Below are positions 23,989 to 35,602 of a stretch of 64,000 nt of DNA, in pieces; positions within the stretch are counted from its first letter, which is position 1, and every line of letters begins with the position of its first letter. A model generated the notes under the pieces. It was not told the DNA's origin. It saw nothing but the letters and a program-made list of their open reading frames with translations, and made no database searches. A program made the position numbers and the translations under genes. Source of the stretch: Haliclona indistincta (Eukaryota > Porifera > Demospongiae > Haplosclerida > Chalinidae); contig OZ024785.1 in the NCBI GenBank assembly GCA_964017065.1, forward strand, positions 8,307,672 to 8,371,671, read 5' to 3'.

Positions 23989-25647
23989 CTATTCTTGTGT
24001 AACAACAGACGGACAGAGGTTTACAAATGCACAACAGACCTTGACCATCTTATCAACAGTAGCTAGATTGTCTTTACTGTCTGGTATTAAAGCAATAGGG
24101 AGAATACTTTGAAGGATAGTATACTTTTGCTTCAGCACTCCAATGACACGTTCGACATGAATTCGTACCATTGATAACTCTCTACTCCAATCAACTTCAA
24201 CTCTTTGTAGTTGCTTCTTGCCTTTGGTAAATGGTGGTGTTTTTATTTCAGCCATTGCCATTCTAGCATATTCATCACAAGTGAATCCCCTGTCAGCTAA
24301 GATGATGTCTCCTATACACATAAAACAAGAGTTGTTTTAGCACCATGCATGCATGTTTAAACTACTTACCAGGAAGAAGATGTTTTAGGAGAGATGACTG
24401 CTCAACTATTTCTTTATCAGACATCCGTCCACCAACGCAATTCGATATATATGATATTGTGCCTTGTGGTGTTATTCCGATCAGAAATTTGACAGTTGAG
24501 TGGTGCTTGTAGTTGCTCCAAACTTGAGCACGAGCAAGCAAGTCGGATGGACGCTCTATAAAGATCTCAGTACAATCTATAATAACACAACACCGTTTAA
24601 AAAATTTGCGAAATGACATAGGCATTGTAAGACGCAGGGTCTCTCTATCAGGCCACTTTATCAAATGGGCTGTCTTGGCAAAAGCAACATCCAATACTCG
24701 ATGAAAATTTCTTGAAACAGTAGATGGATGAACTCCAAATCGATATGCTATGTCTTCATCGAACAAATTAAGGCGGATCTTTAGGAAGAACATTAATAGC
24801 ATGGACATCTTTGATAGTTTACGACTTTCATTAAGTGCTGGCACGATCAGGTTGAAGAGAGCAGTGAAGACACACCACTCTGGTATTCCTGTTATGTGAG
24901 AAAAAAAATAACAAAAATAATAAAATAATTTATTATTATAACAATTAAGATTTACCAGTGTAAAACTTGAGTTTCTGCTCATCGTTCTTTAGCGATTCGA
25001 CACTAAAAGATGCTCTTTCAACTTGCTGCTTGGCCTTTGATGTTTCGGTTCGTAGGCACTGATTGTCTTCTCTCAGTTGCTGTAACTCTGCATGCATTCT
25101 GGCTAATTCAAAAGCATCAACATCTGTTTGACAAGCAACGTCAATCGAATCTACTGTATCAGTCTGACAGGCAACGCCTGTCTCTGTGTCTTCATCTTCT
25201 ACGGTAGTAGTGCAATCCACTGTGCTGACTTTTCTCCTTTTGTTTCGTACCTGCAGTCTAGTGTAACGTTCCTGATCTGGGGCTTGGCTCCGCTCATAGC
25301 CCAACTTCAAACTAGGTACCCAGTCAGGATTGTTGCAGTCATACAACTGAGCTGGCTTTCCTATACAAAAAATAATTCATACATGATATGCATGCTTAAA
25401 TGGATTCTATTACAGCAGCTTTACCAGAACAAAAGTGCACAGAGCATACACGAGACGATTGCGAAGGTATCCAATCCTTCCTGTTGATCGCAGAGAGCCA
25501 CGCTTGGCGTTTCCTCACTGATAGCTCTTTAGTTTTTTCTCCCTGGTGCTCTATAATCGCTGGAATACTGTGAAAGGAGACCCCTTCATCGCGGCCTTGA
25601 CGATTTGTACAGTGAACTACGGAACAGCTTTTAACCATAGTTAACAC
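23989..25647 (-). CDS. THAP-domain DDE transposase
   Basis: Four exons. Exon 1 (about 25424-25647) carries a C2CH THAP zinc finger: CSVVHC, then W near AWLSAI, then CSVHFCSG. Exon 2 (about 24952-25362) completes THAP (KPAQLYDCNNPDWVPSL) and adds a coiled coil around 25010-25110. Exon 3 (about 24371-24953) has a helix-turn-helix (IAYRFGVHPSTVSRNFHRVL) and the first catalytic Asp in VIIDCTE. Exon 4 (23989-24312) has the second Asp in DIILADRGF and the Glu in RIHVERVIG, ending at TGA 23989-23991. All frames join without a stop, so the enzyme may be functional. The family is DDE_Tnp_4-like (Harbinger/ISL2EU-related). Confidence 0.88.
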
Positions 25648-25730
25648 TCTTGCGCCTGCGCGGCTTCCCCCAAAGATGGCGGCTTCCGATCCGGTTAATG
25701 ACGTGTTTGTGACGTCACGTGCAAGGCCTC

Positions 25731-26311
25731 TACATGTATATGAAGTTGCCCGGGCTCATAGTAGCGGCGCGCTTGCGCCCCGGAAAATTTTGCGTTAATG
25801 ATATTCATATGGGGTGTGGTTCCATTATTTGAAGAAGATAAAGCTCTTGTGAGATTCTGCGACGCGAAGAACTAGCTCATCTGCAGTTTCGAAGATAAGT
25901 TTCGTTACTACAAGCCAGTTTATCCTTGAACACTGCACGTTATATACGTTGCGCACGCGCATCAACATTTCAGTTAGCCAAGCCAGCCCGGACATGCCCG
26001 GGCCCGTTGCAGCCGCTTATGGTCGTAGTCTATCAACAGGAAACAGCTAGCAAGAAACACCGTAGTCTACCAACTGGAAACAGCTAGCAAAGAACCGTAC
26101 ACAAGGGTGCTGGAAGATGTTTTGAAGTGGGGGGAGGCACTAACGTGCAACAGCTGCAGAGAACAGCTATCTGCTTGAAAATATGGTGAACACGCGCGGT
26201 AACTATGGTTTTCAAAGTTATACGGATGTAAACGGACCACACAGCGACACCAATGGCTTCATTGTTTTACTCTTAAAAAGTTAGTTTCTTCCGTTTTATC
26301 AGCTACCGGCA
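25731..26311. other. No gene seen
   Basis: GC-rich patches (CCCGGGC twice) and two near copies of GGAAACAGCTAGCAAGAAAC at 26038-26100. No open frame of note. Confidence 0.35.
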
Positions 26312-27166
26312 GTGTTTTAGGCATAAATGAGCACCAGGTGCACTGCTCAAAACGAATACTGTAGTTTTTGTGTAGGTTTTGTCTTGAATAGCTCACTAGC
26401 CATGGCGGTAGGCTTGCTGGAGAAGAAGAAAGGAGATGAACAAACGGGTGACCACCTGAACTCTGGTTTACCACCTTAGACCTGGTTTCTTTTGCTTCTG
26501 AAGGTCTCTTTGAAATCGCAAAAATCGTGCAAGGAGCTTCAGAAGGTTAGATTAGCTTGAAACGCCCGTACGGCGAAGATATGGCAGTGGCGTAGGAATA
26601 AATGGTGCACCGGTGCTGGAGCATCACCTTGAATTTACCCAGTTAATAATATTCACTACTAATTAACACGCCCAGTCTTCGTGAATATCATTAATTAATA
26701 CAAGCGCAAAGCAATAATAATTATTTTTGCATATTTGTCAAGGCAATTGTCCACGCAGCCGCCTCAGCAAGACCAAGACTTCAAATTCGCGGCATCATGC
26801 ATAACGTACTGTACTGCGCTAGCAGAACACTGGAAATTGCATGATCATGAAAATCAATTAGCAAAAAATTTCGGCCGGCACGTTTCGCGTGCCCACTCAT
26901 TTTAACTACTGCATCACTTTGAAAAATATCTTCCTACGCCACTGTATGGTAGTGACGTACTTAGTGCCTCCGGGCGAAACGCCATCCTGTCATGCCCATA
27001 GCAACTCAGCACTTATAGTCTTTATTAGTAGACTCATTGTAAGCGCTTACCTCTTACGATAGCCCCTAGGTAGTTAAAATACCCCTGATGTCGTCAACAG
27101 CCAAGATATACGTGAATTCTTGTGTTTAGCCTAACTGTACCCGCCATCTTGTTTTTTTCCGTTTTG
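26312..27166. repeat. Direct repeat, copy 2, interrupted by a MITE
   Basis: Matches 23407-23900 nearly base for base on both sides of the inserted MITE at 26585-26944. The minus-strand frame over 26259-26474 is a by-product. Confidence 0.8.
26585..26944. mobile_element. hAT-like MITE with 5-bp duplication
   Basis: The ends are CAGTGGCGTAGGAA and its inverse TTCCTACGCCACTG. TATGG is duplicated at 26580-26584 and 26945-26949. Copy 1 of the host repeat lacks it, which proves insertion. CAGTGGCG ends with a 5-bp duplication fit the hAT5 type. Confidence 0.85.
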
Positions 27167-27222
27167 TTTTTTTATTCCCCATGACACCGGTCCGCATTTG
27201 AGCCCGAGGGTTAATTAACGTC

Positions 27223-27438
27223 AGACCATACCACGTGACTTTCGACCAATCAGATCGCTCAAAAAGTGTGCATTAAATAGCTTAATGCACACTTTTATTA
27301 ATGCACCTCGCGGATTAAGTTCTTAATGCACACTTTTATTAATGCACCTCGTGGATTAAGTTCTTAATGCACACTTTTATTAACGCACACTTTGTCAAAA
27401 TAGCAAGCACTCGGTCGGAAAGTCACCTGGTATGGTCT
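27223..27438. mobile_element. MITE with internal 41-bp tandem repeats
   Basis: The ends AGACCATACCACGTGACTTT and the inverse of AGACCATACCAGGTGACTTT are 216 bp apart. Inside, 2.6 copies of a 41-bp unit start CTTAATGCACACTTTTATTA (27281-27390). Confidence 0.75.
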
Positions 27439-27449
27439 AAAACGTTTAA

Positions 27450-27619
27450 ACCACACTAGGCGGTGCATTACGCGATATAAAGCACTCGGGCGTCGTCAAT
27501 AACGGTCTCGAACGCGTGATAATGCACTCGCCTTCGGCTCGTGCATTATCAACGCGTTCTCGACCGTTATTGACCCCACCCTCGTGCTTTATATCGCGTA
27601 ATGCACCGCCTAGTGTGGT
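27450..27619. repeat. 170-bp hairpin, MITE-like
   Basis: ACCACACTAGGCGGTGCATT is mirrored by AATGCACCGCCTAGTGTGGT, with about 75-bp arms around a CTTCGG loop. It abuts the previous MITE by 11 bp. Confidence 0.8.
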
Positions 27620-28139
27620 CTAAATATTACTTAATTAAATCCCAAGTCGTGTACAAAATTAAAAAAAGCATGCACCAGAGCAGCACCAGAGCACCATTGA
27701 TCTGAAAGCCAGATATGCGAGTCGCGATGGTTTTCTGTTGCACTGGGGGTGCACTGCTGCAGCTTATTGACTCTCTAACGCGGGAACGATCTCCCGGTCC
27801 CACTGAGTACAATTTTCTCGACAACATCGGAACTGGAAGACCAGGATCTTGCGGAGTGCCTCGTGAGCAATGGCGCAAGTTAGCTGGTCTAATTTTTTTA
27901 CTCCACTGTCTATTTTTGTAGCTAGTAACCGGGCACTGCTGGCTCGATGACTCGAGGAGCAACTTTTAAAGTTACCTTCAGTCTCGCATTTCCTCCTCAT
28001 AGGGTAGGTAAGCTATTAACATGTGTTTGGTCCCATATAGCTCGAGTTCAAACTGTTGCTTGGTCCCATATAGAGTCTAGCTCGAGACGAGTTCAAACTC
28101 ACTTGACTATTTTAAAAGTGAAGTTGAATTACCACAACC

Positions 28140-28350
28140 TGCAGTGGGCTCGTCGTTCGTCGCGCGCGCGCGCTCGCGGACGAACGAAAACGGATATTCG
28201 CGTGTTTGTGGGCTGAGCAGCAAAGTCTCTTTGCTACCTAGTCCTACCAAGTATCTTCAACTTGCTTCGTAAAAGTAAATCTAGCATGGTTATAGTGGTG
28301 TGTCTTTTGAAGAGCTTGATAGAAATCTGGGGCGTGAAAATTAATGGCGC
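28140..28350 (+). pseudogene. RecQ-like helicase scrap
   Basis: AAGTCTCTTTGCTACCTAGT and the following about 100 bp are close to 63062-63160 within element D. The translation KSLCYLVLPSIFNLL is the end of Walker A and the next helix of a RecQ-type helicase. No complete element ends were found around it. Upstream GC-rich DNA (GACGAACGAAAACGG) resembles the interior of element A. Confidence 0.55.
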
Positions 28351-28577
28351 TCGAAGATCCATGGTCTGATCGTCCATTGTTATAAAGAGGGTGTCCTCTG
28401 GTCAGAGGTTTATTATACATTATGTGGGTTATATTTGGGATTCAGTAAGTGTCACATTATAGAGGGATGAGAGGTGTCCTCTAAGAGGGGTTCCACTGTA
28501 TTACTGAAATGATTTAGGATTTAATTTTATTTCAGATCCTGGCGTTTGGTCTTACTACATCAAGTTGGACATCAATC

Positions 28578-29030
28578 TTACCCAAGAATTAGAAAGGAGC
28601 TAACATTGCATGTAATCGTGGAGTATTGTGTGGATATAGTACTGTGTACTATGTTTGTATAATTATATGTCACGATAGGAATGCAATCAGTCAATATGGC
28701 GAGGCCCATAGGTTCAGGATCAGATGGGAGAATGCATGATGGATCAGCGGGCTGACTTTCGGGATGTTTAGAGACAAGAATGTGTTTGACAGTGGGAGAG
28801 CTTGGGTCAAGGGGATCGGAGGGATTGTTTAAATGAAAAATGCCTCCTCTTGTTGTGTTTGAAAGTAGGTCAAGAGTTTGTTTTGTCTTGCCAGTGAACA
28901 TCAGCTTAGCAAATGCACGCGAAGGGTCACTTTGAGGGCCTTGATGTGAATCATACTTTGTAAGTCGAATTTGGATGGTTCTGCCCTCAAGGACCAGCTC
29001 GCTAAGCTGACATTGTTTCCAGAGTCCCAT
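28578..29030 (-). pseudogene. Retroelement-associated ORF fragment
   Basis: A 150-codon frame with FAKLMFTGKTKQTLDLLSN and SPTVKHILVSKHPESQPA. This resembles the segment that precedes reverse transcriptase in a retroelement ORF common in cnidarian and sponge genomes (from memory). No reverse transcriptase follows, so it is a truncated relic. Confidence 0.5.
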
Positions 29031-31286
29031 TCTTCTGGAAAGACATGAGATGTTCTAGCATTCATGTCACTATGCTAGCACCATTATCACTAGGTCTGAT
29101 TATAGCATTTGGACCTAATGATTCATGTGGATACCTGTAGGGTCAGAGCCCCAACATTGTGGGTCCATTCCATAGTCTTCTTTTTGTGTTTGGAATGAGC
29201 TCGGTTGCAGTACGTACATGTAGTATACTTTGCAGGGTCAGTAGTAACCATGTGGACCACTAGGCACTAACTAAAGCAAGTGCATAAAACCCATCAATCA
29301 GAAACTTTCGCTGTCATCCAGACGTTCGCTACCTCGCTCTAAGTTGACTAACTCTGGATACCTGTTATACCATCGATAATCGACCATTGCAAGAAATTTC
29401 AGATATTGTATAAAGCTGGGAAAGCCCTCTATATCTATGGATTCTCTATACTGTACTGCTGTCTCCATTATACATCCACAACAAGTACTGAAATAGGGGA
29501 TTCAAATTTTGTAATAAAGAATGAAAAATTGAGGTCATGCATTGATTTATGTCAACTGTTAAAAATTTGTAGATGGTATACATTCTCATTATGTACTTCA
29601 ATAGTAGGAACTGCCATGGGTTCTCAGCATTATAACTGTCTGTGATTTTCCATAATACTGTTATGTGGTAATATGTGATTTCCTTGGTATTTGTTTGTAG
29701 AGTAGACCACTTATATGTGGAAATGTCAACATGAATATTCTAGGAATTACGCTCTATACATCTGCTAAAATGTGTAGGAGTAAAACTACTTGAGTAGACT
29801 GTGCTTGATGTTTCTCTCTTCCTCCTATAGATTCCAGACCATAATAATAGTTGTGTTCACAGGTGTTCTACAGTTATCGGGATGTTGAAACTATTGGGAA
29901 CAACAGACCAATCAACTCATATTCCTGTACTATACTATACTACTCACTACTACTATGTGTACATCACAAGGTTAGGATGCTTCAGATATTATTCACTTAT
30001 GCCATAAATGTAAAGTTAACATGCTTCATGTACATTAAATATCTGACCGGCCACACAATTCCCATCACTAATTACCAATGAATAATTACTGACTCACAGA
30101 TACAACCAATAGAATAAGATTATAGTTTGGCGGTGGATGGAGATTCTCCTGCAGACTTGAGCAATTGATTCCGACACTGTAATCTCACACAGGATGCCCA
30201 AAACAAGCTGACACTGACTTACCATATTAACCACTTATTATTACCTTTATAATATCTACTGTCCTCAATTCATAACAATTCTAAATTTAATTCACAAAAT
30301 GAACAATAATTGATGTATTGTTGTCATAGAAATCTAAGGCAAATCAGCAGAATACGTCAGGAAAATGTGTGCTGTCTTTGTAGAAGATCCGGAGGATACA
30401 TAGTACGCTTTGAACGCTGGAGTGAAGAGGAGAAACAGTATGTGTTAGTACACATGAGCACAATATCTCCAGCCAATAGCGTAACATGCAAAAAGATAAA
30501 TAGAGGCTAAAAGATGCTACCAAAAAGGAGAAAAACCAAAAAGACACACAAACACAATCATAAGAGAGGTGCAAGCAAAAACATTTACATATGAGACATG
30601 CAAGCATTAAACATAAACACACGATAGACGCAAGAACCAAACATGGACATATGAGAGACCCAAGAACCATAGGAGAGACGCAAGAAGTGCAAGCATGCAC
30701 AAAACACAAGTCAATAAACAGCACAGAATTCAAAATCATGCTTATACCCACTTTGTAATTCCAGAGGTAAAGAGTAAAATTTAAGGAACAAGCACTTTAG
30801 GAGCCATTTACATTACCAGAACAGCCACAGTATCCTTTATGTAACAAGCATTATCTCACTGTGTACAATGAATTATTATACACAAACCAAGTCCTTGTGC
30901 CTCTTGCGGTTCAAAGCCAAAGACAGCAAAATCATTTTTCTGCCACTCAACCACACCCTACTTATCTATTAGTCAAGCAACAGAAACACCAGTTAGCTAA
31001 TGATGATGTAACATGTTATACATGTTAGAAACTTCACAATAACTTACACTACCATGTACAATACTCAATAAAACACAAAATTAAGCCATGGCACGAGACA
31101 TACCAAAGTGAAGAGAAGACACTGATAACACAGATATCAGATTAGAATGAAGAAGGCCATTATGACGAGGGAAAAATCACAACAAATACATACTGAAGTA
31201 CTAGAAGAACTAATTTCATATTATATTAGGTATTGTTTGATCAACTAGTATACCTGTACTTATTTGTGTAACACTTAAACACAACA
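29031..31286. other. No gene seen
   Basis: AT-rich sequence. Between 30540 and 30700 an imperfect repeat of the form GAGACGCAAGAAC recurs. The long minus frame 30344-30751 is Cys/Leu/Ser-rich by composition and lacks homology I recognise. Confidence 0.4.
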
Positions 31287-31291
31287 GTTGG

Positions 31292-31600
31292 CAGTGGCGG
31301 ATCCAGGGGGGGGGAATCGGGGGCCAATTCCCCCCCTTCGCGAGCACGTTTAATTAATTCATAGACTATTTATTGATTGCCACGCCTAAAGTTTTACTTA
31401 CAGTGCAACACTCTTACCAGAGTTCTCACTACTGACTAGCGCGCTCGCTGTGTTGTGTACTGACTAGCGCGCTCGCTGCGATGATGCGTGTCAGAGTCAA
31501 TTATTACGACCTTCATGAATATTAATTAGCTAAAATTTTTCGCCGCCGCTCTGCGCCGCACATTGGCCCTCCCCATCTTCTTTTCCTGGATCTGCCACTG
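31292..31600. mobile_element. hAT-like MITE with 5-bp duplication
   Basis: The ends are CAGTGGCGGATCCAGG and its near inverse CCTGGATCTGCCACTG. GTTGG is duplicated at 31287-31291 and 31601-31605. It is 309 bp and non-coding. Confidence 0.88.
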
Positions 31601-31980
31601 GTTGGGGCCAACTAAGTCATTGTATTACTACACAGTGCCCTTTGACTTAGGTACACTTTTGGTTTAACAGTCCAATTTCAATAAAACTTTCACAAAAGAT
31701 GCACGAAACATAGAAGAACGTGCAAAATGCATAAAAACAACTGTCCCGCTTACCAGAACAAAGTGTCCGTCCTTCTTGTCAAACTAGCATGATGGCGCCA
31801 AGGTTTTTTCTCGACTTCAAAGTCGTAAGTCTCAGCAGTTAGCCACAAACACAGGCCGAAAACTAACCAGAAAGATTCTTACATCCATATCCAAACGTTT
31901 TAGATAGTTTTATCGATCTAACTGAGACTTATAGAGCAGAAAAAATATATACTGTACGCCAACTCCATGCCAGTAATTAA

Positions 31981-32571
31981 CCCTTTAACCCCTAATGTCG
32001 CCTTTTGGCGACATACATACTTCAGACACCATAACTTTATCAAAAAGTGTTAAAATATCCCAAAATTAAGCCAAATTGAAGAATACAAATAACCGCAATA
32101 AATTGACCGGTTTTCGGCGCGCCCCCTGCGCCAAACGTTATGGCGATGGTATTTCTATGGCTTCAGTGCAAAATTCACAACATTTCAGGAAAAACAAAAT
32201 GGCTGCCAAGAAAATTGGGACATTTTATGGCTTCAGGGTGCTCGGAAACACATTTTTGGACATTCTCTATGATCTGGGCTACATTTTGCACTCACCAAAA
32301 CCACTGCTATTTGTGTGTACTTTTCAGCAGCCAGCCCCAAAGTACTAACTTTGAGCAAAATTTGACGAGGTCGTTGCACTTTATCGGCTTCACTTTCGAA
32401 GTGGGAGGGGCATATTGACCGACTTGAGTGTGGGCAATTGCGGCTACTCACTGGGGTAAAAGGACGCAAATTTGAGACCAGTAGCTCAAAAGACACACGA
32501 GATATTCACGAGAGAAGTGGTCAGCATTTACGAGGTTAAAATTTCAGCTGGATAATTTAGTAATTAAAGGG
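31981..32571. mobile_element. TTAA-flanked MITE (piggyBac- or Kolobok-like)
   Basis: It begins CCCTTTAACCCC and ends TAAAGGG, flanked on both sides by TTAA (31977-31980, 32572-32575). It is 591 bp with a small hairpin GTCGCCTTTTGGCGAC at its left. It ends 126 bp upstream of the ALDH8A1 start codon. Overlapping frames are not supported as genes. Confidence 0.75.
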
Positions 32572-32614
32572 TTAAAAAGCGCCAAAAATAGTAAAGACAC
32601 GCCTCTTCCGCTTG

Positions 32615-32662
32615 CAAAGTGGTCACGTGGTGCTGGCGCGAATTAAGACTTAGAAAAGGAGG
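32615..32662. promoter_or_regulatory. Putative ALDH8A1 promoter block
   Basis: CAAAGTGGTCACGTGGTGCT followed by GGCGCGAATTAAGA and GAAAAGGAG lies 35 to 82 bp before the start codon. It is nearly the same as 6496-6550 upstream of CEP97. Confidence 0.5.
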
Positions 32663-32696
32663 GACCCGTTAATTAATTATTGACCTTACAGTAAAC

Positions 32697-35602
32697 ATGG
32701 CTGATACCTTGAAAAACTTTATTGGCGGCCAGTTTGAGCCGTGCAGTCGCCATATAGACAGCTACAACCCTGCAACGGCTAAAGTGATCTTCAAAGTTCC
32801 TGATAGCGGTAAGGAAGAGGTGGACAAAGCCGTGCAAGCAGCAAAAGCAGCATTCAAGAGGTAAATCACACTTTTATATTACTGACACAGAGCTAATACT
32901 GTGTTCTGTTGATTCAGTTGGAGCAAGACAGCGCCTGCTGAGCGAGCCAAGTATCTCAATCTGATTGCAGACAAGGTCGAGGCCCGTCTTGATGAGTTTG
33001 CTCGAGCTGAATCACGTGATCAAGGCAAGCCGGTGTGGCTGGCTACCAGGGTTGATATTCCTCGAGTTTGCCTCAACTTTCGCTTCTTTGCGTCGGGATG
33101 TCAGCATGTGATTGACACGTGAGGATATGCAATACAGACATTGTGAATCACCGTACTCTAATTCTCTCATTAGTTCTATTGTTCTGTCTCAAGTTGGTGC
33201 TACTAACTACACATGTCGCTCTCCCTCTGGTGTAGCCGGCCTTATCTCACCATGGAACCTTCCTCTCTATCTCCTTTCCTTCAAGATAGCTCCGGCACTT
33301 GCTGCCGGTTGTACAGTGGTGTGCAAGCCCAGCGAAATGACCTCCCTTACTGCATACATGCTAGCAGAGGTCATGCAGGAAATTGGTAAGAATAAAAAAA
33401 AAACAAGAAAACATTTTGTACATATAAAATTTTTTTTTTAATACTCAATTTTCAACCAAAACGTCATTTCTTTTTGGTTGAACTTTTGATAATCCATGAT
33501 GCAGTAAATTCTCATATCTTTATCTCTGTCCAGGTCTTCCTCCTGGTGTGTGTAATATCGTGTTTGGAGTGGGACCTCGTGCGGGCGAGGCCATCGTAGC
33601 ACATCCTGACGTGGCTGTCGTCTCATTCACTGGTAGCACTGCCATTGGTGAGAGAATACAGATGGTGTCTGCTCCCTTCTGCAGGAAACTGTCTCTAGAG
33701 GTAGGTTTCCATACCTCTAAATAAAAGCAAATTCTACCACCAGTATTGACCTTAGAGTATTTACCAGTATTGGTGCATTGTCTAAAAATATCTAAAAAAA
33801 GAAATATCTATTGTACTGACGGTATACTGTGCTACTCATTTTTTACCTGTCTGTAGCTTGGAGGCAAGAATGCTGGTATTGTCTTCGATGACGTGGATTT
33901 CGACAAGTGTCTACCCACCATGCTCAGATCGTCCTTTATAAACCAAGGAGAGGTGTGTCTCACCACCAGCCGGATCTTTGTACAAGAATCCATCTTTGAC
34001 GCTTTCGTACAGAAGCTAGTGGAACTAGCAAAGTGAGTGAAAAAATGTGTGATAGACAGCGGTTAGAAGAATGAATGATGAGGAAAAGAACTTGATTATT
34101 CTATTCTTGTCTAGGCAAGTAAAGGTTGGTGACCCTAACAATCCAGATAACATGCTAGGAGCTCTAGTCAGCAAAGAGCATTTAGCAAAGGTACGGTTGC
34201 TGACACGCAGGTTTGCTGGAGATGTGTTGAATTTCTCAGGTCACAGGTTTTGTGGAATTAGCTAAGAAAGAAGGCTGCAATATCCTTTGTGGCGAGGAGG
34301 AACTAGAATTACCAGAACAGAACAGAAATGTACAATATTCCAGCATGTTTCCTGTATTGTGCTTCTCTTCCACAGGGATATTTCATGCGGCCGGTGGTAA
34401 TCACCAACGTGTCTGACGACAGTAATCTCATGCAGGAAGAGATATTTGGTCCAGTCACTTGTGTGGTTCCCTTCAAAACAGAGGAAGAGGTAGAAAATAA
34501 CATGTCACAAATGTAGATGTAGATATGTTACGACCCGATTCACAACCTGACCCGTTTCGAAGCCGGCCGCCGGTTTCGAAGCCGGTTAACCCGATTTGCA
34601 ACCACATAACTCAGTTGACCCGGTTTAAAACCGAACGTTTCAATGCTTCAGGGTGCCCACCTGCATGCTAGATCGACAGAACCTACGTAGGAGTGCTGTC
34701 GCGGTTATTGCTCACTGCAGTGCAGCGCAGCAAGACTGGAAAGTGTCCACGGAGGCGATTTAGAGCATCATGTGCTACTACAGTCATCGACAGGAGCGTC
34801 GTTGTAAGCCGTGGTTTAGCAGCGCAGCACAGCAAGTCTACCTGCTAAATTGACAGGAATGCCGTTACGAGTGGCTCAGCAACGCAGCGCAGCAAGAAAT
34901 GTTGCCTGTGCATGCAACAGTTGTTTTAACAATCAAACTGCACTAAAATTCATAGGAACATGTCACAGCATCTTCTTCAAACGTGACTCCTGTACATGGA
35001 AGCAAATTTAAAGAACAGTATGGTTGCGATGCAATGTATATGGACACTCAGAGTACACGTTGTGTTTAGTAGTCGAAGTCTATTACACGCGCGCACTTAG
35101 CATTATGCATGCTTTGAATCTGGCGCGCAGCTAGCTAACCCGCTTCGAAACCGGTCGACCGGCTTCGAAGCGGGTCAAAGGTTGTGAATCGGGTCGTAAC
35201 AGATATATGACCTAAAAGAATGTTACTTTTGTACAAATATCTGTGGTTCTTTGAAAAAAAGTGAAATTGCTCATTTGTTGTGCACTCCAGGCAATAAAGA
35301 GAGCTAATGGAGTGCAATACGGTCTCTGTGCTTCTCTGTGGACTGAGAACTCAGGCAGAACTCATCGTGTGTCTCAAGCCCTTGACGTGAGTGACTGCAA
35401 CATGCTTGTGTGTGATTCAACTCTCTTTTCCTGCCTCTTTTCTTTCCGCTCTCAGGTTGGTACAGTCTGGGTCAACTGTTGGTTAGTGCGAGATCTGAAT
35501 GTGCCTTTTGGTGGTTGCAAGATGTCTGGTGTGGGCAGAGAAGGGCTCAAGGATTCTCTCGAGTTCTATACTGAAGTGAAAACCGTCTGCATAAAGCACT
35601 GA
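32697..35602 (+). CDS. ALDH8A1: ALDH8A1, 2-aminomuconic semialdehyde dehydrogenase
   Basis: Cytosolic NAD-dependent aldehyde dehydrogenase that in vertebrates oxidises 2-aminomuconate semialdehyde in the kynurenine pathway. The ATG at 32697 gives [20 protein letters not shown]. Exons run about 32697-32860, 32919-33119, 33175-33385, 33533-33700, 33857-34032, 34115-34189, 34240-34320, 34376-34489, 35290-35387 and 35456-35602. Diagnostic segments are [35 protein letters not shown] with the general-base Glu, [13 protein letters not shown] with the catalytic Cys, [13 protein letters not shown] and the C-terminus [15 protein letters not shown]...[10 protein letters not shown]. These match human ALDH8A1 closely and exclude other ALDH classes. 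A 674-bp MITE sits in the second-last intron. Confidence 0.95.
34527..35200. mobile_element. MITE in an ALDH8A1 intron
   Basis: The ends are GTTACGACCCGATTCACAAC and its inverse. AGATAT flanks both sides (34521-34526, 35201-35206). CGAAGCCGG repeats lie near each end. It is 674 bp and non-coding. Confidence 0.85.

Larger units (their letters stand above)
19615..25730. mobile_element. Apparently intact two-gene DNA transposon (THAP-DDE transposase plus YqaJ-type protein)
   Basis: The left end reads TA-GAGGCCTTGCAC at 19613 and the right end is its inverse GTGCAAGGCCTC-TA at 25719-25732, consistent with a TA duplication. The inner ends also share GCCATCTTT and AAGCCGCG. It holds two convergent multi-exon genes without frame damage. 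The combination of a DDE_Tnp_4-like transposase and a YqaJ-type nuclease resembles the ISL2EU / PIF-Harbinger-like group as I recall it. Confidence 0.75.

Noticed and set aside
30344..30751. 135-codon Cys/Leu-rich frame on the minus strand as a membrane protein
   Set aside because: It arises from an A- and CA-rich imperfect repeat on the plus strand. Composition explains the hydrophobicity and there is no family match.
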